A DNA stretch of 64,000 bases from Bacteroidota bacterium (lineage in GTDB: Bacteria; Bacteroidota; Bacteroidia; Bacteroidales; F082), in the NCBI GenBank assembly GCA_016845175.1, contig JAERTD010000014.1, positions 62,001-126,000 of the forward strand, given 5' to 3'. Within the stretch, counting starts at the first letter, position 1. Every line of letters begins with the position of its first letter. The notes under the pieces were generated by a model, which made no database searches, was not told the DNA's origin, and saw only the letters and a list, made by a program, of their open reading frames with translations. The translations under genes were made by a program, and so were the position numbers. Below are positions 26,926-36,236 of the stretch, piece by piece.

Positions 26926-27842
26926 GTCAGCATTTTCATGCCAACGGTAAACTTTTAATCACAGGAGAATATCTGGTGATGGAAGGAGCAAAAGCACTTG
27001 CGGTTCCACTAAAGTTGGGTCAGCAAATGGAGGTTAAACCAGGAAAGACTGGTAGCCTGAAATGGACAGCCTTACACCCGGATGGTCTCTGGTTTGAAGC
27101 AGAATACCTTTTGCCTTCGCTGGAATTGACCCAATTTACTGATGAAAAGCTGGCCACGCGCCTGAAGCAAATTCTCCAATCGGCAAGAACCTTATCTGCA
27201 GATTTTCTATCAGATACTAAAGGTTTTCAGGTGGCCACACATCTCGACTTTAATCCTGCCTATGGCTTTGGCTCGAGTTCTACCTTAATAGCCAATCTGG
27301 CATCATGGGCTAAGCTGGATGCATTCGAACTTCAGAAACTTAGTTTCGGAGGTTCAGGCTATGATATTGCCTGTGCTTCTGCAACAGCGCCCCTGGTTTA
27401 TGCTCTGATTCAGGGACAAGCCTTCGCCATTGATGCAGCCTTTCTCCCAGCTTTCAGTGAGTACCTTTACTTTGTGTATCTGGGTCGAAAGCAACAATCA
27501 TCAAAAAGTATTCATGAGTTTCGTGAGCAGGCTTCATTTACTCAGGAGCATATACAGGAAGTTAATGCCATTACCACAGCCATGATTCAATGCCAAAAAC
27601 AGGATGATTTTGAACAACTCATGCATGCCCATGAGCTTTTGTTGTCGAAGGTGTTGAAAAAACCCAGAGTTCAGGAACTCTTGTTCCCTGATTTTCAAGG
27701 AGCAGTGAAATCGCTGGGTGCCTGGGGTGGTGATTTTGTGTTGGTTAGCAGTCGTTTGGATGCTGATGAGTTCAAAGCACAGATGAATCGCTATGGTTTT
27801 GACACCTTTTACTCTTACGATTCTCTGGTCCAATCAGCCTAA
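26922..27842 (+). CDS. GYDIA-family GHMP kinase, probably phosphomevalonate kinase-like
   Basis: 306 residues. The N-terminal GHMP start NGKLLITGEYLVMEGAKALA, the ATP-binding loop YGFGSSSTLIANL, and the family-naming motif FGGSGYDIACASA are present. The C-terminal GHMP motif is seen as SLGAWGGDFVLV. These proteins occur in mevalonate gene clusters of Bacteroidota. The sequence is most like phosphomevalonate kinases, but the substrate is not proved. It overlaps the HMG-CoA reductase stop by 4 bp, indicating translational coupling. Confidence 0.8.
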   Translation: MSQHFHANGKLLITGEYLVMEGAKALAVPLKLGQQMEVKPGKTGSLKWTALHPDGLWFEAEYLLPSLELTQFTDEKLATRLKQILQSARTLSADFLSDTKGFQVATHLDFNPAYGFGSSSTLIANLASWAKLDAFELQKLSFGGSGYDIACASATAPLVYALIQGQAFAIDAAFLPAFSEYLYFVYLGRKQQSSKSIHEFREQASFTQEHIQEVNAITTAMIQCQKQDDFEQLMHAHELLLSKVLKKPRVQELLFPDFQGAVKSLGAWGGDFVLVSSRLDADEFKAQMNRYGFDTFYSYDSLVQSA

Positions 27843-27926
27843 GTTTGAGTGCCCACAAACCATAAACAGTGAATAGATTCCGTATCTTCGCCTGCAATAC
27901 GAAATTGCAAATAATAGAATCAGAAC

Positions 27927-28973
27927 ATGTCAGCAGCAGGAAGTATCGCTTGGAAATGCCCTTCCAATATTGCACTCATCAAATACTGGGGAAAACATGG
28001 ACAGCAGTTGCCCAGAAACCCTTCCCTTAGCATGACTCTGCGTGAGTCAGTAACTCATACGACCATCATCCACAAGGCCAAAGCAAAGAATGAGGCCTCA
28101 CTAAGTTTTAGTTTTGATGGTAAGCCGGCTCCTGATTTTGAGCAAAGGATAAAAAAATACCTTGAAAGCATAAGCACGGAATGCCCATTTATTAAAAACT
28201 TAGATCTGGATATTCAATCCAAGAATACCTTCCCACATTCGTCTGGTATTGCTTCTTCAGCTGCGGCTTTTGGAGCCCTGGCCCTGGGTATTCTCAGCAT
28301 TGAAGATCAGCTTGAAAACAGCCTAAGAAGTGAAAATGAATTCAGGCAACAGGCTTCACATCTGGCCCGCTTGGGTTCTGGTAGTGCCTCCCGTTCAGTT
28401 TATGGAAATTATGCTGTATGGGGTGCATCAAATACAATAGGGAATACTTATAGTGATCTATACGCGCAACCATTGGAATCCAAGGTGCATCCGGTATTTT
28501 TAGACATGCAGGATGCCATTTTAATTGTCAGTGGTGCCAAGAAAAAAGTGGGTAGCAGTGCCGGGCATGCTTTGATGGACGGCCATGATTATGCCAATGC
28601 ACGGTATGAACAGGCCCATCAGAATCTCATCCAATTAATGGAAGCTCTGAGCCTGGGCGATATGGAAAGCTATATGGCTATCGTTGAAAACGAGGCCCTC
28701 AGCCTCCATGCCATGATGATGGCTTCCAGACCTGGATATATGCTTATGGAGGCCAACACCTTAGCCATTATTGAGCGTATCCGGTCTTATAGAGCTGAAA
28801 CCGGAGTACCTGTTTGCTTTACTCTGGATGCCGGACCTAATGTGCACCTATTATATCCTGCTTCCCATAAAAGCCCTGTTATGGATCTTATCAATGAAGA
28901 ATTGTTATTATTTTGTGCATCCAATCAATGGATAGACGATGGCATAGGTGAAGGACCTGTGGCAATAATCTAG
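27927..28973 (+). CDS. mvaD: Diphosphomevalonate decarboxylase
   Basis: 348 residues. The start AGSIAWKCPSNIALIKYWGK is diagnostic, with FPHSSGIASSAAAFGALALG (ATP loop), LARLGSGSASRSVYG and the C-terminal CFTLDAGPNVHLLYP containing the catalytic-site Asp. It makes isopentenyl diphosphate by ATP-dependent decarboxylation. It lies 84 bp after the GYDIA kinase. That gap holds a weak -7-like box (TATCTTCG), so an internal promoter is possible. Confidence 0.95.
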   Translation: MSAAGSIAWKCPSNIALIKYWGKHGQQLPRNPSLSMTLRESVTHTTIIHKAKAKNEASLSFSFDGKPAPDFEQRIKKYLESISTECPFIKNLDLDIQSKNTFPHSSGIASSAAAFGALALGILSIEDQLENSLRSENEFRQQASHLARLGSGSASRSVYGNYAVWGASNTIGNTYSDLYAQPLESKVHPVFLDMQDAILIVSGAKKKVGSSAGHALMDGHDYANARYEQAHQNLIQLMEALSLGDMESYMAIVENEALSLHAMMMASRPGYMLMEANTLAIIERIRSYRAETGVPVCFTLDAGPNVHLLYPASHKSPVMDLINEELLLFCASNQWIDDGIGEGPVAII

Positions 28974-28980
28974 GCTTAAC

Positions 28981-29916
28981 ATGGGTAAAGGACCTTATTA
29001 TTCGAAAATATTGTTGTTTGGTGAGTATGCAGTGATCTGCAATTCCATGGGTCTTACCATTCCCTACCCTCATTTTTCAGCCAATCTGGGATATTTGGAT
29101 GAAGCGGACACTGATGTGAGTCATTCCAATACCAGCTTACAAGAGTTTTGGACTTATCTGGATGCCTTGGAAAGAAAACAAGAACTCATTGGAAAGATCG
29201 ATCTGTCGGCATTTAAGCAAGAAATTGCTGATGGCCTGGTCTTCCCATCTACCATACCACAAGGATTTGGTGTAGGAAGCTCCGGAGCCTTAACCGCAGC
29301 GGTGTATGACCGTTACCGGAGAGAGGATATCATGGGTGCCCACAAGACGGAAAAGGCCTTGGGATTGCTGAAAAAGATCTTTGCCCAGATGGAATCTTAT
29401 TTTCATGGGGTGAGCTCAGGCCTCGATCCACTCAACTGCTTTATCCGACAGCCTCTGCTTATTCACGACAAATCGACGATTTCATTGGTGGACTTGCCCA
29501 ATGATCTCGGAGATGAAAACGCTGCAGTCTTTTTGATAGATACTGGCGCTCCAGGAAAAACCGGTCCGCTGGTCAATTTATTTTTTGAGAAATGCAGGAA
29601 GTACGATTTTTATAAGAAGTTAAATGCTGAATTCATTCCCATGAACAACAGCTGTATACAATCCTTTGTTGCTGCTGATTTTAAGAAATTTTATACTGAT
29701 CTTGAGCAACTTTCCGGCTTTCTATTGACCCATTTCGAACCCATGATTCCCAGGAATTTTATCGATCTTTGGAAGAAAGGCCTTGAAGATTCCTCTTATC
29801 TGTTGAAGCTTTGTGGTTCCGGAGGAGGTGGTTTCCTATTGGGTTTTACCAAAAATTATCCGGAAACTAAAACCCTTCTCGAGAATCAAAAACTGAATGT
29901 CTTAAGGGTTCTGTAA
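28981..29916 (+). CDS. Mevalonate kinase-like GHMP kinase
   Basis: 311 residues: YYSKILLFGEYAVICNSMGL at the N-terminus, the GHMP loop PQGFGVGSSGALTAAVYDRY near residue 98, SYFHGVSSGLDPLN (catalytic Asp region), and the C-terminal glycine motif KLCGSGGGGFLLGF. The pattern fits mevalonate kinase, the step missing from the neighbours. It starts 7 bp after mvaD. With the other genes it gives a full route from HMG-CoA to IPP if the GYDIA protein phosphorylates phosphomevalonate. Confidence 0.85.
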   Translation: MGKGPYYSKILLFGEYAVICNSMGLTIPYPHFSANLGYLDEADTDVSHSNTSLQEFWTYLDALERKQELIGKIDLSAFKQEIADGLVFPSTIPQGFGVGSSGALTAAVYDRYRREDIMGAHKTEKALGLLKKIFAQMESYFHGVSSGLDPLNCFIRQPLLIHDKSTISLVDLPNDLGDENAAVFLIDTGAPGKTGPLVNLFFEKCRKYDFYKKLNAEFIPMNNSCIQSFVAADFKKFYTDLEQLSGFLLTHFEPMIPRNFIDLWKKGLEDSSYLLKLCGSGGGGFLLGFTKNYPETKTLLENQKLNVLRVL

Positions 29917-29956
29917 ACGCTTCCTTTCGACTTTTACCCTTTTGTAGAACGAAGCA

Positions 29957-29991
29957 ATTGACATTTCGGCAGTCATTTTTTAATAATTTTG
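29957..29991 (+). promoter_or_regulatory. Promoter of the adenine deaminase gene: TTG ... TAATTTTG
   Basis: A -7 box TAATTTTG (29984-29991) follows a TTG at 29958-29960 with 23 bp between. It ends 17 bp before the ATG at 30009. Confidence 0.55.
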
Positions 29992-30008
29992 TTTAAAAGC
30001 CTGGTACC

Positions 30009-31646
30009 ATGAAACAGAACAACCACCATTTTAAAGGCCACATTGTTGATTTGAAAGGGTCACGAATTTTCAAAGGACATGTATATGTGAAAAATGGGAT
30101 AATTGATTCCATTGTTGCCGATGATACGATAACCGAATCACATTATATCCTTCCCGGATTAATTGATGCCCATATTCATATTGAGAGCTCCATGCTGATT
30201 CCTTCTGAATTTGCAAGGCTGGCGGTTGTTCACGGAACGGTAGCTACAGTTTCTGACCCGCATGAGATTGCCAACGTCCTTGGAATAGATGGTATCCGAT
30301 ATATGATGGAAAATGGCAAGCAGGTACCCCTTAAGTTCTATTTTGGCGCTTCCTCCTGTGTGCCTGCCACACCATTTGAAACAGCAGGTAATCATATTGG
30401 CCCCGAGGAATTGGAAGAATTGCTGGCCATGGATGAGGTAAAATACCTGTCAGAAATGATGAATTTCCCTGGCGTAATCAATGGTGATGCCGGAGAAATG
30501 AAAAAATTGGAAATTGCCAGGAAATTTAATAAACCTGTGGATGGTCATGCGCCTGGAGTAACAGGTGAAGCAGCAAAAAAATATATTGAAGCAGGCATTA
30601 CCACCGACCATGAGTGTTTTACCATGGAAGAGGCTCTGGAAAAAATTAACTACGGAATGAAGGTTCAGATCAGGGAAGGCAGCGCAGCAAAAAATTTTGA
30701 CGCTCTGGTGGATTTGCTTCAGGATCATGCTGATAAGGTTTTGTTTTGTTCAGATGACAAGCATCCCGATGATCTGGTGGAAGGTCATATCAACCAAATG
30801 GTGGTCAGAGCCATACAAAAAGGATACGACCCTGTTAAGGTGCTGAAAAGTGCCATTCTGAATCCTGTGGAACATTATAATCTGGAGGTAGGACTCTTGC
30901 AGCAAGGAGATGCAGCAGATTTAATCCTGATAGATGCCCTGCACACCTTTAATGTGCTGGAAACCTATATCGATGGCATTCAGGTGGCTGTTGAAGGGAA
31001 AACACTAATTGAAACAGTAACTGTGGAACAACCCAATTTCTTTGTGGCAGATCCCATTAGTGTAAATGATCTTAAGGTGGAGCCTGAGGGTGATACCATC
31101 AAAGTCATTCAAGCCCTGGATGGAGAGCTTATCACCAATCTGAAAACCGAAAAAGCACTTATCCACGATGGAAATGTGGTCAGTGATACAGAGAATGACA
31201 TCTTAAAAATGGTGGTGTATAACCGCTACAAAAAGGCCGCTCCGGCCAAGGCCTTTATATCAAACTTCAATCTTAAAGAAGGGGCCATAGCCTCAAGTGT
31301 GGCCCATGACAGCCATAATATAGTAGCAGTTGGGGTGTCTGATGAGGCCATTGCTCAAGCCATCAATCGGGTGGTTGCTGAAAAAGGAGGTGTGGCAGTG
31401 GTTACAGAGGATTTGACAGAGATTCTACCGCTTCCTGTGGCTGGTTTAATGTCAGCAAATGATGGCTATCATGTGGCAGAAAGCTATCACAAACTTGACG
31501 CTGTAGCTCATGAGATGGGTTCCGAATTACGTGCCCCATTTATGACTTTATCCTTTATGGCTCTTCTGGTGATCCCACAAATTAAACTTAGTGATATGGG
31601 ACTGTTCGACGGTTCCAGCTTTAGCTTCACCTCCTTGTTTTCCTGA
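30009..31646 (+). CDS. ade: Adenine deaminase
   Basis: 545 residues of the amidohydrolase fold. The metal-site DAHIHIESSM, the adenine-deaminase signature GTVATVSDPHEIANV, FYFGASSCVPATPFE, VDGHAPGVTG and ITTDHECFTMEEA (metal-binding His and Glu), and the C-terminal domain VAVVTEDLTEILPLPVAGLM are present. It deaminates adenine to hypoxanthine in purine salvage. Length is normal for bacterial Ade (about 540-590). It is monocistronic with its own promoter. Confidence 0.96.
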   Translation: MKQNNHHFKGHIVDLKGSRIFKGHVYVKNGIIDSIVADDTITESHYILPGLIDAHIHIESSMLIPSEFARLAVVHGTVATVSDPHEIANVLGIDGIRYMMENGKQVPLKFYFGASSCVPATPFETAGNHIGPEELEELLAMDEVKYLSEMMNFPGVINGDAGEMKKLEIARKFNKPVDGHAPGVTGEAAKKYIEAGITTDHECFTMEEALEKINYGMKVQIREGSAAKNFDALVDLLQDHADKVLFCSDDKHPDDLVEGHINQMVVRAIQKGYDPVKVLKSAILNPVEHYNLEVGLLQQGDAADLILIDALHTFNVLETYIDGIQVAVEGKTLIETVTVEQPNFFVADPISVNDLKVEPEGDTIKVIQALDGELITNLKTEKALIHDGNVVSDTENDILKMVVYNRYKKAAPAKAFISNFNLKEGAIASSVAHDSHNIVAVGVSDEAIAQAINRVVAEKGGVAVVTEDLTEILPLPVAGLMSANDGYHVAESYHKLDAVAHEMGSELRAPFMTLSFMALLVIPQIKLSDMGLFDGSSFSFTSLFS

Positions 31647-31714
31647 AACAAGCCTAAATTAGTAGGTGGTTAACAACTTACTGTTATTTAGATCGTTTAT
31701 AAAATAATGCTAAT

Positions 31715-31768
31715 ACACACATATGTAAATATATGTGTGTGTACCACCTTCTATATTTTCTACTTTTG
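31715..31768 (+). promoter_or_regulatory. arsR-family operator and promoter
   Basis: The inverted repeat acacacatat (31715-31724) / atatgtgtgt (31731-31740) is perfect over 10 bp with a 6-nt spacer. It ends 20 bp before an exact -7 box TACTTTTG (31761-31768), so it covers the -33 region. This is the arrangement expected for a self-repressing ArsR protein whose gene follows. Confidence 0.65.
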
Positions 31769-31782
31769 CTCAAAAGTATGTC

Positions 31783-32079
31783 ATGGAAAATATAGATATA
31801 AACATAGACAAGTTGGAGTTGGCAGCAGCTAAACTTCGGGCAATATCTCATCCCATGCGAATTGCCATCATTGATTTGCTGTCGAAAGGAGAAAGACTTA
31901 GTGTAACTGAAATTTTTGAATCACTCAATATAGAGCAAGCCACTGCATCACACCACTTAAACATTCTTAAAAACAAAGGCGTGTTGTGTTCCAAAAGGGA
32001 CGGAAAGAAGATTTATTATTCCCTTAAAAGTTTAACGCTTACCGAAATTATTGAATGTATTAACCGCTGCAATGACTAG
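31783..32079 (+). CDS. ArsR-family winged-helix transcription regulator
   Basis: 98 residues from ATG 31783; the longer frame from 31735 would start inside the operator. The HTH is visible as AKLRAISHPMRIAIIDLLSK, ERLSVTEIFESLNIEQATAS and HHLNILKNKGVLCSKRDGKK. Cys residues occur only in GVLCS and near the C-terminus (NRCND), so a classical metal-sensing site (CxC in the recognition helix) is absent, and the signal is unknown. Likely self-regulated through the palindrome upstream. It converges with the Ig-like lipoprotein gene, 13 bp away. Confidence 0.88.
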   Translation: MENIDINIDKLELAAAKLRAISHPMRIAIIDLLSKGERLSVTEIFESLNIEQATASHHLNILKNKGVLCSKRDGKKIYYSLKSLTLTEIIECINRCND

Positions 32080-32092
32080 AGTGTTATAGTCA

Positions 32093-33883
32093 CTATTGAT
32101 CGTCTTCATTTATATACCAAGATTCTTCAATTTCCCAGTTTCCTCTTACCTGGATAAGCTTTTCAAGGTATCTGACTTTTTCTGCCTGCCTCTTACTTCC
32201 AAAATCGCCAGGATCCCAGGCGCCGTTAGCATTATCGTCATAGATTAATTTGAATAGGTATTTGCTGGGTTCAATATATTCATATAAAATGCTGGTGTCA
32301 CTGGTGAATACCACCTCATTCACCAATTCCTCATTCTCGGTCATCATTTGGAGTACATAGTTTTGCTCAACTTCAGGAACAATTCTCATGGTGAGTATGC
32401 CATAATATTTGAACGGGTGGGTGGAGAAACTATAAGCGATCTCATCGTTATGATTCCCATTCCAATTGGTAAAAGTCGAATCAGGAATAACCAGCACATA
32501 TTGAGTTTCCTCTACCAGTTCACCTGGAAAAACCACATCCATAAATAAACTGTCTGTATACTGAAAATCAGGATTATAGATGGAATCGGTTCCTAATACC
32601 AGCAATAGTGAATCGGTGTAGGTTGACACAATGGGGTAGTCGAAACTCAGGCGAAGCTTTTTATTGAGTTTTAAATTTCCACCATTAATATTGGAGGACA
32701 TTTTAAGATATTCCTTTACCTCTTTCTTTTCTTTGTCCTTCTCCTTCCTTCTTTCTTCTCTTCTGGTTTTTTTACGGGGATCAACTTTAATATATAATTC
32801 GTCAAGGGTATCCTGTTGAAGCATGAGCATAAGCTCCAGCGTATCTATGGGGTAATCACGCAGAAACCAGGTTAGGGTATCATTATCAGCACTTTGTTTT
32901 AACAGATAATCGATCTTAAGGGTGTCGTTCTGTGGGATAAAGTCCACGTGTTTGGCATCCCGGGCAAATGAAAATTGTATCACATCCTTTCGAATAACAT
33001 CAGCCTTCAGGAACTTTTGAGAGGTATCTGCTTCCTGAAACATAAACAGCTCATACATGGTGCCGGCTTGCATCTCCCAGGCCATGGAATCACTTATTAC
33101 TGAATCAGCAGCTATACTGTCCAGGATAGTCATTTCAAGCTTTGTACTATCCATCAGGGCTAGCAAGCTGTCGTTGATCACCGTGTCTTTTTTGGTCTCG
33201 ATGTACTCTGGTTGGATCAGGCTGTCTAGAAAGGCAATCTCTTCACTGGGTTGGTCGTAGGTATAACTGCTGTTGAGGTCTTTTAAAGCAAAGCAAAGAT
33301 AGCGGTTGTCTGAAAGACCCTTTAAAGTGAAATGCCCATTGACATCTGTTTTGCTGATATAATAGGGTTTTACAAAATAGGGTAATGAATCCAGCGGTAG
33401 GCTGTCATTATTATCCAGATAAAGCATAATATAGGTTTCCTCAACAGGTGTCAGGTCGAAAGCGTTGTAGGCCTCACCATGGATACTAAGCGAGTCAACG
33501 AATGCTCCGGTTGAGAAAATGTAGGTGTAATTTAAGATGGGATTACCCTCAGTAAGGTCAACAATGGCATCTCCAAAATACACCGAATAGGTGGTGTTTG
33601 CTTTGAGCTCTTCATTAAATTTAACAACCAATGATTTACCCCGGAGTACGTAATCGGGAGCTTCTTCAACCGGGGGAGATATCAGGGCTTTTTGATTGAT
33701 GTTTTCCAGTTGGATAAACTCATCGAATTCGATGCTAAAACGGTTGCCCTCAAAATGGGTGCTTCCGTTTGGGGGATCCGTTTCCAAGACCTTAGGAGGT
33801 ATGGTATCCTTTTTGCCACCACTCAGCGAACCTTTGTGGGCGCATGCATACAGCATCATAAAAATGAGACTGTAAACCAACAT
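32093..33883 (-). CDS. Ig-like (Big_5/SbsA-type) domain lipoprotein
   Basis: 596 residues from ATG 33883 (MLVYSLIFMMLYACAHKG). The lipobox Cys is at 14, followed by a Ser/Gly linker. A Big_5-type domain carries IPPKVLETDPPNGSTHFEGN, FSIEFDEFIQLENI and YSVYFGDAIVDLTEGNPILN. A carboxypeptidase-regulatory-like domain follows (LTPVEETYIMLYLDNND). The middle is rich in acidic and Lys/Glu residues (KKTRREERRKEKDKEKKE), and a last Ig-like region includes DDNANGAWDPGDFGSK. It is a surface protein of unknown role. Family members are frequent in this phylum. A CATCTTTG box near 33930 on the minus strand may be its -7 element. Confidence 0.8.
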   Translation of the reverse strand: MLVYSLIFMMLYACAHKGSLSGGKKDTIPPKVLETDPPNGSTHFEGNRFSIEFDEFIQLENINQKALISPPVEEAPDYVLRGKSLVVKFNEELKANTTYSVYFGDAIVDLTEGNPILNYTYIFSTGAFVDSLSIHGEAYNAFDLTPVEETYIMLYLDNNDSLPLDSLPYFVKPYYISKTDVNGHFTLKGLSDNRYLCFALKDLNSSYTYDQPSEEIAFLDSLIQPEYIETKKDTVINDSLLALMDSTKLEMTILDSIAADSVISDSMAWEMQAGTMYELFMFQEADTSQKFLKADVIRKDVIQFSFARDAKHVDFIPQNDTLKIDYLLKQSADNDTLTWFLRDYPIDTLELMLMLQQDTLDELYIKVDPRKKTRREERRKEKDKEKKEVKEYLKMSSNINGGNLKLNKKLRLSFDYPIVSTYTDSLLLVLGTDSIYNPDFQYTDSLFMDVVFPGELVEETQYVLVIPDSTFTNWNGNHNDEIAYSFSTHPFKYYGILTMRIVPEVEQNYVLQMMTENEELVNEVVFTSDTSILYEYIEPSKYLFKLIYDDNANGAWDPGDFGSKRQAEKVRYLEKLIQVRGNWEIEESWYINEDDQ

Positions 33884-33935
33884 TCTGAAACGGTACTTTT
33901 TCAATGGGATTGAATTTAATACAAAGATGCGAAAA

Positions 33936-34541
33936 TTAAAGCACATCAAAGCGATAACCCAGACCGCCAAAATGATCTATAAATCGTGGTAGGGCATACA
34001 ACATATTATCTGCAGCTTTTTTACTGTCATGGAAAACAATAATGCTGCCCGGCTTGCTTTTTTTTATCCCTATGTTTAAACATTTTTCAGGACTAAGTCT
34101 TTGGTCAAAATCATAGGTAATCACTGACCACATGATGATACGAAACTGCTTTTTAAGAACCTTAATCTGTGATGGTTTGATTCTGCCATAAGGAGGGCGA
34201 AATAAATCAGATTTGATCCATTGTTTGCATTGCTCCACATTGTCGAAATAATCTTTATTGGTGCTCTTCCATCCATTTAGATGATTGAAGCAATGGTTGC
34301 CCGTTTTATGACCAGCCTTCAGGATTTGATCGTAGGTTTCAGGGTGCTTTCTCACATTGTCTCCCACCACAAAGAAGGTCGCCTTTGCGTCCTTTTCTTT
34401 GAGTATGTTCAAGACCTCAGGTGTGATTTCTGGATGAGGGCCATCGTCGAAAGTCAGATAAATGATTTTCTCACGGGTTTTTACCTCCCATTGTAAGCTG
34501 GGATAAAGATGTTTTAGTAAATATGGACTACTCAATTGCAT
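33936..34541 (-). CDS. Polysaccharide deacetylase (NodB-like) family protein
   Basis: 201 residues, the NodB homology domain alone. TFDDGPHPEI (residues 30-39) supplies the metal-binding Asp. HKTGNHCFNHLN supplies the two metal-binding His. FRPPYGRI and IIMWSVITYDF are motifs 3 and 4, and GSIIVFHDS holds the last catalytic His. No clear signal peptide exists, so it may be cytoplasmic or anchored by the N-terminal stretch (SSPYLLKHLYPSL). It probably removes N-acetyl groups from a cell-wall or surface glycan. Its start shares one base with the gpmI stop, which indicates translational coupling. Confidence 0.88.
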   Translation of the reverse strand: MQLSSPYLLKHLYPSLQWEVKTREKIIYLTFDDGPHPEITPEVLNILKEKDAKATFFVVGDNVRKHPETYDQILKAGHKTGNHCFNHLNGWKSTNKDYFDNVEQCKQWIKSDLFRPPYGRIKPSQIKVLKKQFRIIMWSVITYDFDQRLSPEKCLNIGIKKSKPGSIIVFHDSKKAADNMLYALPRFIDHFGGLGYRFDVL

Positions 34542-36076
34542 CAGGATACGAGAATCTTTCCGGTCATTTCTTCAGGGATATCAAGTCCCATAATATGTAG
34601 AATAGTTGGTGCCAGATCTGCAAGAATTCCATTGGATAGTTTGGCATCCTTATGATCGCTGCTGATATACACCAGGGGTACCGGGTTTAGTGAGTGGGCA
34701 GTATTGGGTGAACCATTGTCATTCAATGCGAAATCAGCATTCCCATGATCAGCGGTCAGTAGAATTTGATAGCCATTGGACAGTGCAGCATCAATCACCT
34801 CCCGCAAACACAAATCAACCGCTTCCGCAGCTTTTAGAATGGCAGGATAGACACCTGTATGGCCCACCATATCACCATTGGCAAAATTCACACATATAAA
34901 GTCATTGATCTGCTGATTTAGTTGATCTACCAGTTGGTCTTTAACTAAAAATGCACTCATTTCCGGTTGCAGGTCGTAGGTGGCAACCTTTGGGGAGTTG
35001 ATCAATATGCGGTTTTCATTTTCGAAGACTTGTTCGCGGCCACCCGATAGAAAATAGGTGACATGGGCATATTTTTCAGTTTCTGCAATCCTCAGTTGTG
35101 TCAAACCTGCCCTGGAAATGGTTTCACCTAAGGTGTTGCTGACATCTTCCTTATCATAAATCACATGAACATTCTTAAAGTTCTTATCATAATTGGTAAG
35201 GGTATAATAGTCCAGATTCAGCGTATGCATATTAAACTCATGCAGGTTTTCCTGTGTTAACGCTACAGTCATTTGACGCAGACGGTCGGTGCGGAAATTA
35301 AAGCATAAGATGGTATCACCTTCCTCAATACGGGCTACCACCTGCTCATCTTCCACCATAACAATGGGATCGATAAACTCATCAGTGATATTGGCATTAT
35401 AGGCTTCTTCTATGGATTTGAGAAGGTCATCAGAATAGTTTCCAATGCCATCCACCATCATATCATATCCCTTTTTGATGCGTTCCCATCTTTTGTCGCG
35501 ATCCATGGAATAATAGCGGCCCACAAGGCTTGCAATTTTTGTCTTTTTATCCCTTAGAAATTCCAATAACTCGCTTATATAACCCAGGCCACTCTTCGGA
35601 TCGGTATCCCTGCCATCGGTTATGGCATGGATATATACTTTTTCCAGGTCATAGGATTCAGCTATTTCAACCAGCTTGTAAAGATGGGTGTCCATGGAAT
35701 GTACACCACCATCCGATACCAACCCCATCAGATGAACCGCTTTGTTCTTCTTTTTGGCATCAGAAAAAGCCTTAACAATCATGTCGTTATCCGAAATACT
35801 GTTGGTTTTGACGGCTTGGTTGATACGCTCGAGATCCTGGTAGACCACGCGACCGGCACCGATATTCAGGTGCCCTACCTCAGAATTTCCCATCTGACCT
35901 TTTGGTAAACCAACATGCTCTCCGGAAGTAAGTATTTGGGTATTTGGATAATCGCTTAACAGTTTATCGTAGACCGGTGTTTTTGCTTGAGAGATGGCAT
36001 CGCTGGTGGTATGGTTACCTTGTCCCCAACCGTCTAGAATGATTAAAAGGGTTTTATATATATTGTTCTTTTCCAT
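34541..36076 (-). CDS. gpmI: 2,3-bisphosphoglycerate-independent phosphoglycerate mutase
   Basis: 511 residues, typical length. LLIILDGWGQG (metal Asp), the catalytic Ser in KGQMGNSEVGHLNIGAGR (Ser65), HAITDGRDTDPKSGLGY, KEDVSNTLGETISRAG and the C-terminal ILLTADHGNADFALND metal site are all present. It interconverts 3- and 2-phosphoglycerate and is Mn-dependent. A TATCTTTG -7 box lies at 36120-36127. It is divergent from the phosphatase gene. Confidence 0.97.
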   Translation of the reverse strand: MEKNNIYKTLLIILDGWGQGNHTTSDAISQAKTPVYDKLLSDYPNTQILTSGEHVGLPKGQMGNSEVGHLNIGAGRVVYQDLERINQAVKTNSISDNDMIVKAFSDAKKKNKAVHLMGLVSDGGVHSMDTHLYKLVEIAESYDLEKVYIHAITDGRDTDPKSGLGYISELLEFLRDKKTKIASLVGRYYSMDRDKRWERIKKGYDMMVDGIGNYSDDLLKSIEEAYNANITDEFIDPIVMVEDEQVVARIEEGDTILCFNFRTDRLRQMTVALTQENLHEFNMHTLNLDYYTLTNYDKNFKNVHVIYDKEDVSNTLGETISRAGLTQLRIAETEKYAHVTYFLSGGREQVFENENRILINSPKVATYDLQPEMSAFLVKDQLVDQLNQQINDFICVNFANGDMVGHTGVYPAILKAAEAVDLCLREVIDAALSNGYQILLTADHGNADFALNDNGSPNTAHSLNPVPLVYISSDHKDAKLSNGILADLAPTILHIMGLDIPEEMTGKILVS

Positions 36077-36119
36077 TTGTTTTGAAAATCTTACTACATT
36101 CGACTTTGATATTGCCGGG

Positions 36120-36127
36120 CAAAGATA
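36120..36127 (-). promoter_or_regulatory. -7 box (TATCTTTG) of gpmI
   Basis: An exact TAnnTTTG match on the minus strand, 43 bp upstream of the gpmI start. Confidence 0.5.
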
Positions 36128-36236
36128 AGCGATTTGTCGGTAAGGATAAGCCTCAGTGATGTAAGGTTCAACTGACTGAAGATCACGATAATTAAGCTCT
36201 TCAGGGGTGGTCGAAATTTAAAAAACCAACTCAATA

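Noticed and set aside
35530-35908. Plus-strand ORFs opposite gpmI (81 and 93 codons)
   Set aside because: Antisense shadows of a strongly conserved phosphoglycerate mutase gene.
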